The notes under the pieces were generated by a model. That model was given only the letters and a program-made list of their open reading frames with translations. It had not been told where the DNA came from and did not search any database. This document shows positions 61,091 through 64,000 of a stretch of 64,000 bases of DNA, piece by piece (within the stretch, counting starts at the first letter, position 1; the number at the start of each line of letters is the position of its first letter). A program made the translations under genes and the position numbers. The DNA comes from TMED23 sp964639965. GTDB taxonomy: Bacteria > Pseudomonadota > Alphaproteobacteria > Rhodospirillales > UBA2165. Where the stretch lies: NCBI GenBank assembly GCA_964639965.1, contig CAZXGI010000004.1, positions 11,707-75,706 of the forward strand. The letters are read 5' to 3'.

Positions 61091-64000
61091 ATGACGTTTC
61101 TATCTGATGCTAATAAAATACCAGAACCCGCATCAATAGAAAAAGCGGAATTAGGCTTGCTGCGGTTAATTGAAGCATGCAGGAAAACGGGTGACGAAAC
61201 TTTTATTTCAGACATAAAAGAAATTACATCAAACGCGATTAGCCGTCGATTTTTGGCCGCCATTTTTGGTAATAGCCCTTTCTTGACCCAATGCGCTGTT
61301 ACGGATCCCCGTTTTCTTCTAGAACTCGTCTCAATAGGCCCAGAATTGACTTTGGAGAAAATTGAAAAAACCTTTTCGACACCCCTACTAAATTCGACTG
61401 AAACTGCAGTAATGGAACTCCTTCGTATCAACCGAAAACATATAGCCCTTGCCATTGCAGCAGCAGATATCACAAAGTTATGGTCAGGATCCAGAGTGAC
61501 GCAAACGCTAAGCCGTTTTGGTGATTTGAGTATTGGTTATGCAATTAATTTCCTACTCCTAAAAATGGCATCAAAGGACATCTTAAAACTTCCAATCAAC
61601 ACCAATCCTGGCATTGGTTCAGGTCTTATTGTTCTCGGAATGGGTAAACTTGGAGGTAATGAGCTGAATTATTCTAGTGACGTAGATCTAGTATTATTTT
61701 TTGACCCGGAGTCAATTGAGACTGCAAAGCCAAACAAACTGCAGCAAGGATTTATTCAACTGGCTAAAGGTTTGGTAAAATTACTCTCGGAAAGAACCTC
61801 TGATGGGTATGTTTTTAGAACGGATATGCGGCTAAGACCCGATCCAAGCTCTACCCCATCCGTCATTTCTGTAGCAGCAGCAGAGGCCTACTACGAGAGC
61901 GTTGGCCAAAATTGGGAACGCGCCGCCATGATTAAAGCCCGACCAGTAGCAGGAGACATTGACGCTGCTACTAAATTTCTTAAAAGACTACGCCCATTCA
62001 TTTGGCGCAAAAATTTAGATTTTGCGACAATTAGCGATATTCACTTAATCAAGCGCCAGATTAACGCTCATAAAGGTGGATCAGTTGTGGCCGTTGAAGG
62101 ACATAATGTAAAGCTTGGACGTGGAGGTATTAGAGAAATCGAATTTTTTGTGCAAACTCAACAGCTAATCTGGGGAGGGCGTTTACCCCAATTACGCATC
62201 GCGCCCACATGTATGGCTCTTGTTGAATTGTCAAAAACCGATCAGATTTCTAACCAAACCGCAGATGAACTCATCACGGCCTATTGGTTCCTCCGTCGAG
62301 TCGAACATCATTTACAGATGATTGACGATCAGCAAACCCACAATTTACCTAAAGATAACAAAGGCATAAAACATGTCGCCACATTTCTAGGCTTTGGAAA
62401 TAGCGAGAGCTTTCGTAGAACACTAATAAGTCATTTGAACTGCGTTGAGAACCACTATGCACAATTGTTCGAAAAAGCACCAAATTTAGATGGAACTGAC
62501 CAGATTAAAAGAAATCTCATATTCACCGGCACAGATGATGACCCTGACACACTAGAAACAATAACAGAAATTGGATTTTCAAATCCAACCAGCATCGCTG
62601 AAACAGTGAGATCATGGCACCGAGGCCATTATAGGGCTACCCGTAGCACCCGTGCCAGACAACTACTTACTGCTTTGATACCCTTAATCTTAAAAGCATT
62701 TGGCGAAACAACTGAGCCCAATGCCGGTTTCTATAAATTTGACAGCTTCCTGTCTCGGCTACCTTCCGGAATACAACTTTTTTCTATGTTCAGTGCACAC
62801 CCTGAAATACTTAAACTCGTCGCGGAGATTATGGGAAGTGCTCCAAGGCTGGCAGAACATTTGGGACGCAATCCTAACGTACTTGATAGCGTCCTGCAGT
62901 ACGATTTCTTTGATCACCTCCCGACTAGTGAGCAACTAGACAAAGAAGTTAGCACCCGCCTAACACAAGCGGAAAACATTGAGGATGTCTTAAATATTAC
63001 CCGACGCTGGGCAAACGATCGAAAATTGCAGATTGGCATCCAAGCCCTGAGACACCGAGCGTCATGGCAAGAAATTGGTTTAGCATTGACAAAAATAGCT
63101 GAAATCTCGATCAAATATTTACTCCAAGAAGTAAGTAAAGAATTTGAAAATAAGCATGGTAAAGTCAAAGGGGCAAAAAACGTTGTCTTAGCTCTTGGTA
63201 AAGTTGGTGGGCAAGAAATGACCCCGACTTCAGACCTCGACCTTATTTTTATTTATGATCATAATTCTGAAAACCAATACTCAGATGGCAACTATCCCCT
63301 TGCGCCGAGCCATTATTTTGCTCGCCTAAGCCAACGCCTGATCAACGCGATCACTGCCCAAACAGGTGAAGGTTTTCTTTATTCAGTCGACATGCGACTC
63401 AGACCTTCCGGTAATGCAGGTCCAATCGCCTCTCATATCTCGGCATTTACACAATATCACAAAGAAAAATCCTGGACCTGGGAACACATGGCACTGTTAC
63501 GGGCCCGCGCCATCACTGGAACACCTGATCTCATCAAGGAAGTTGAGAAAATTATAAAGTCGACCTTAATCCAAAAACGCGATCCGGAGAATTTGCGGAT
63601 GGATATTTCTAAAATGCGAGAACGCATCGAGAAAGAACACCATTCAACCTTTATCTGGGAGATAAAATACATGCGGGGTGGGCTAGTTGACGTTGAGTTC
63701 ATCACACAATATTTACAGCTTAAGAATGCCCACAAAATACCAAAAATTCTCTCAACAAATACGCTCGCCGCGCTTGATAAATTAGTTGCAGAAAATATTT
63801 TGAACTCTAATCAAGCTAAAAAACTGCAAGTAGCCTTAAAATTGTGGCAAACTGTACAAGGTATGCTGCGTCTAACAATCAAAGGTTACTTCAAACCAGG
63901 TCGAGAAAATGAAATACCAGTGGCTCTAACTCAGGCCATAGCCAGAGCTACAGATTGTGCTAATCTAGAAGAGCTCAAATTACAGATCATTAAATCTGCC
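61091..64000 (+). CDS. glnE: Bifunctional glutamine synthetase adenylyltransferase/deadenylase (3' end outside window)
   Basis: The frame is open from the ATG at 61091 to the window end, 970 codons, so only the last few dozen residues are missing. Two nucleotidyltransferase domains are visible: VLGMGKLGGNELNYSSDVD (about nt 61630-61690) and ALGKVGGQEMTPTSDLDL (about nt 63190-63245). These are the adenylyl-removing and adenylylating halves. FGNSPFLTQC and GPELTLEKI match GlnE N termini. A GGGAG site precedes the ATG. The enzyme regulates glutamine synthetase in response to nitrogen status. Confidence 0.96.
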   Translation, partial: MTFLSDANKIPEPASIEKAELGLLRLIEACRKTGDETFISDIKEITSNAISRRFLAAIFGNSPFLTQCAVTDPRFLLELVSIGPELTLEKIEKTFSTPLLNSTETAVMELLRINRKHIALAIAAADITKLWSGSRVTQTLSRFGDLSIGYAINFLLLKMASKDILKLPINTNPGIGSGLIVLGMGKLGGNELNYSSDVDLVLFFDPESIETAKPNKLQQGFIQLAKGLVKLLSERTSDGYVFRTDMRLRPDPSSTPSVISVAAAEAYYESVGQNWERAAMIKARPVAGDIDAATKFLKRLRPFIWRKNLDFATISDIHLIKRQINAHKGGSVVAVEGHNVKLGRGGIREIEFFVQTQQLIWGGRLPQLRIAPTCMALVELSKTDQISNQTADELITAYWFLRRVEHHLQMIDDQQTHNLPKDNKGIKHVATFLGFGNSESFRRTLISHLNCVENHYAQLFEKAPNLDGTDQIKRNLIFTGTDDDPDTLETITEIGFSNPTSIAETVRSWHRGHYRATRSTRARQLLTALIPLILKAFGETTEPNAGFYKFDSFLSRLPSGIQLFSMFSAHPEILKLVAEIMGSAPRLAEHLGRNPNVLDSVLQYDFFDHLPTSEQLDKEVSTRLTQAENIEDVLNITRRWANDRKLQIGIQALRHRASWQEIGLALTKIAEISIKYLLQEVSKEFENKHGKVKGAKNVVLALGKVGGQEMTPTSDLDLIFIYDHNSENQYSDGNYPLAPSHYFARLSQRLINAITAQTGEGFLYSVDMRLRPSGNAGPIASHISAFTQYHKEKSWTWEHMALLRARAITGTPDLIKEVEKIIKSTLIQKRDPENLRMDISKMRERIEKEHHSTFIWEIKYMRGGLVDVEFITQYLQLKNAHKIPKILSTNTLAALDKLVAENILNSNQAKKLQVALKLWQTVQGMLRLTIKGYFKPGRENEIPVALTQAIARATDCANLEELKLQIIKSA

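Noticed and set aside
1..64000. CRISPR arrays, tRNA/rRNA genes, insertion sequences, prophage
   Set aside because: No regularly spaced repeats, cloverleaf-like segments, transposase or phage genes were seen in any intergenic region.

Overview
The window is about 64 kb of AT-rich DNA. It reads as an alphaproteobacterial scaffold, probably a marine or host-associated Rhodospirillales-like lineage and probably a metagenome assembly, because a run of exactly 100 N lies at 56808-56907. The alphaproteobacterial assignment is an inference from gene neighbourhoods that I recognise from that class: gpmI/envC-like/ctpA/yibQ/rppH; metX-metW divergent from chorismate mutase/hisC/tyrC; argH/lptM/lysA; and zinc-ribbon DUF3426 divergent from ftsE-ftsX-ydcF-plsC. 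I saw no rRNA, tRNA, CRISPR array, insertion sequence or prophage.

Layout. 1-3157: 3' end of an iron-type alcohol dehydrogenase, a TauE/SafE anion exporter, a bicupin protein and an HGGGF-type esterase. 3251-8305 (minus): a complete urease operon, ureD-A-B-C-E-F-G. 8454-8900: a DUF4396-like membrane protein. 8960-20891 (minus): a complete reverse dissimilatory sulfite reductase (rDsr) operon in the order dsrA-B-E-F-H-C-M-K-L-J-O-P-N. 21153-22556: a divergent three-gene unit with a TauD-like dioxygenase and two small proteins of unknown function. 22566-22930 (minus): tusA with a 49-codon ORF overlapping its start. 23056-23832: an orphan TupC-like ATPase. 24474-30882: gpmI and a cell-envelope set. 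31226-34121: korAB, 2-oxoglutarate:ferredoxin oxidoreductase. 34209-49485: methionine, aromatic amino acid, arginine and lysine biosynthesis with a few other genes. 50049-54456: envelope and division genes. 54568-61064: a dehalogenation-like cluster with GST, TrhO, a gap-broken SDR, a cytoplasmic-type reductive dehalogenase with an internal duplication, and a divergent FAD monooxygenase. 61091-64000: glnE, cut by the window end.

How it fits together. The main biology is sulfur oxidation. TusA and DsrEFH pass persulfide sulfur to DsrC. DsrAB, carrying siroheme amide made by DsrN, oxidises it to sulfite. DsrL handles electron exchange with NAD(P), and DsrMKJOP links the DsrC redox cycle to the membrane. 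Exact conservation of DsrE Cys78, DsrH Cys20 and both DsrC C-terminal cysteines, together with DsrEFH and DsrL, points to the oxidative direction. Urease would provide ammonia from urea. KorAB suggests a ferredoxin-linked step at 2-oxoglutarate. The less-described material is the TauD-like unit beside dsrA, the tusA-coupled micro-ORF, and the reductive dehalogenase neighbourhood with a perfect 22-bp palindrome in its divergent promoter region.
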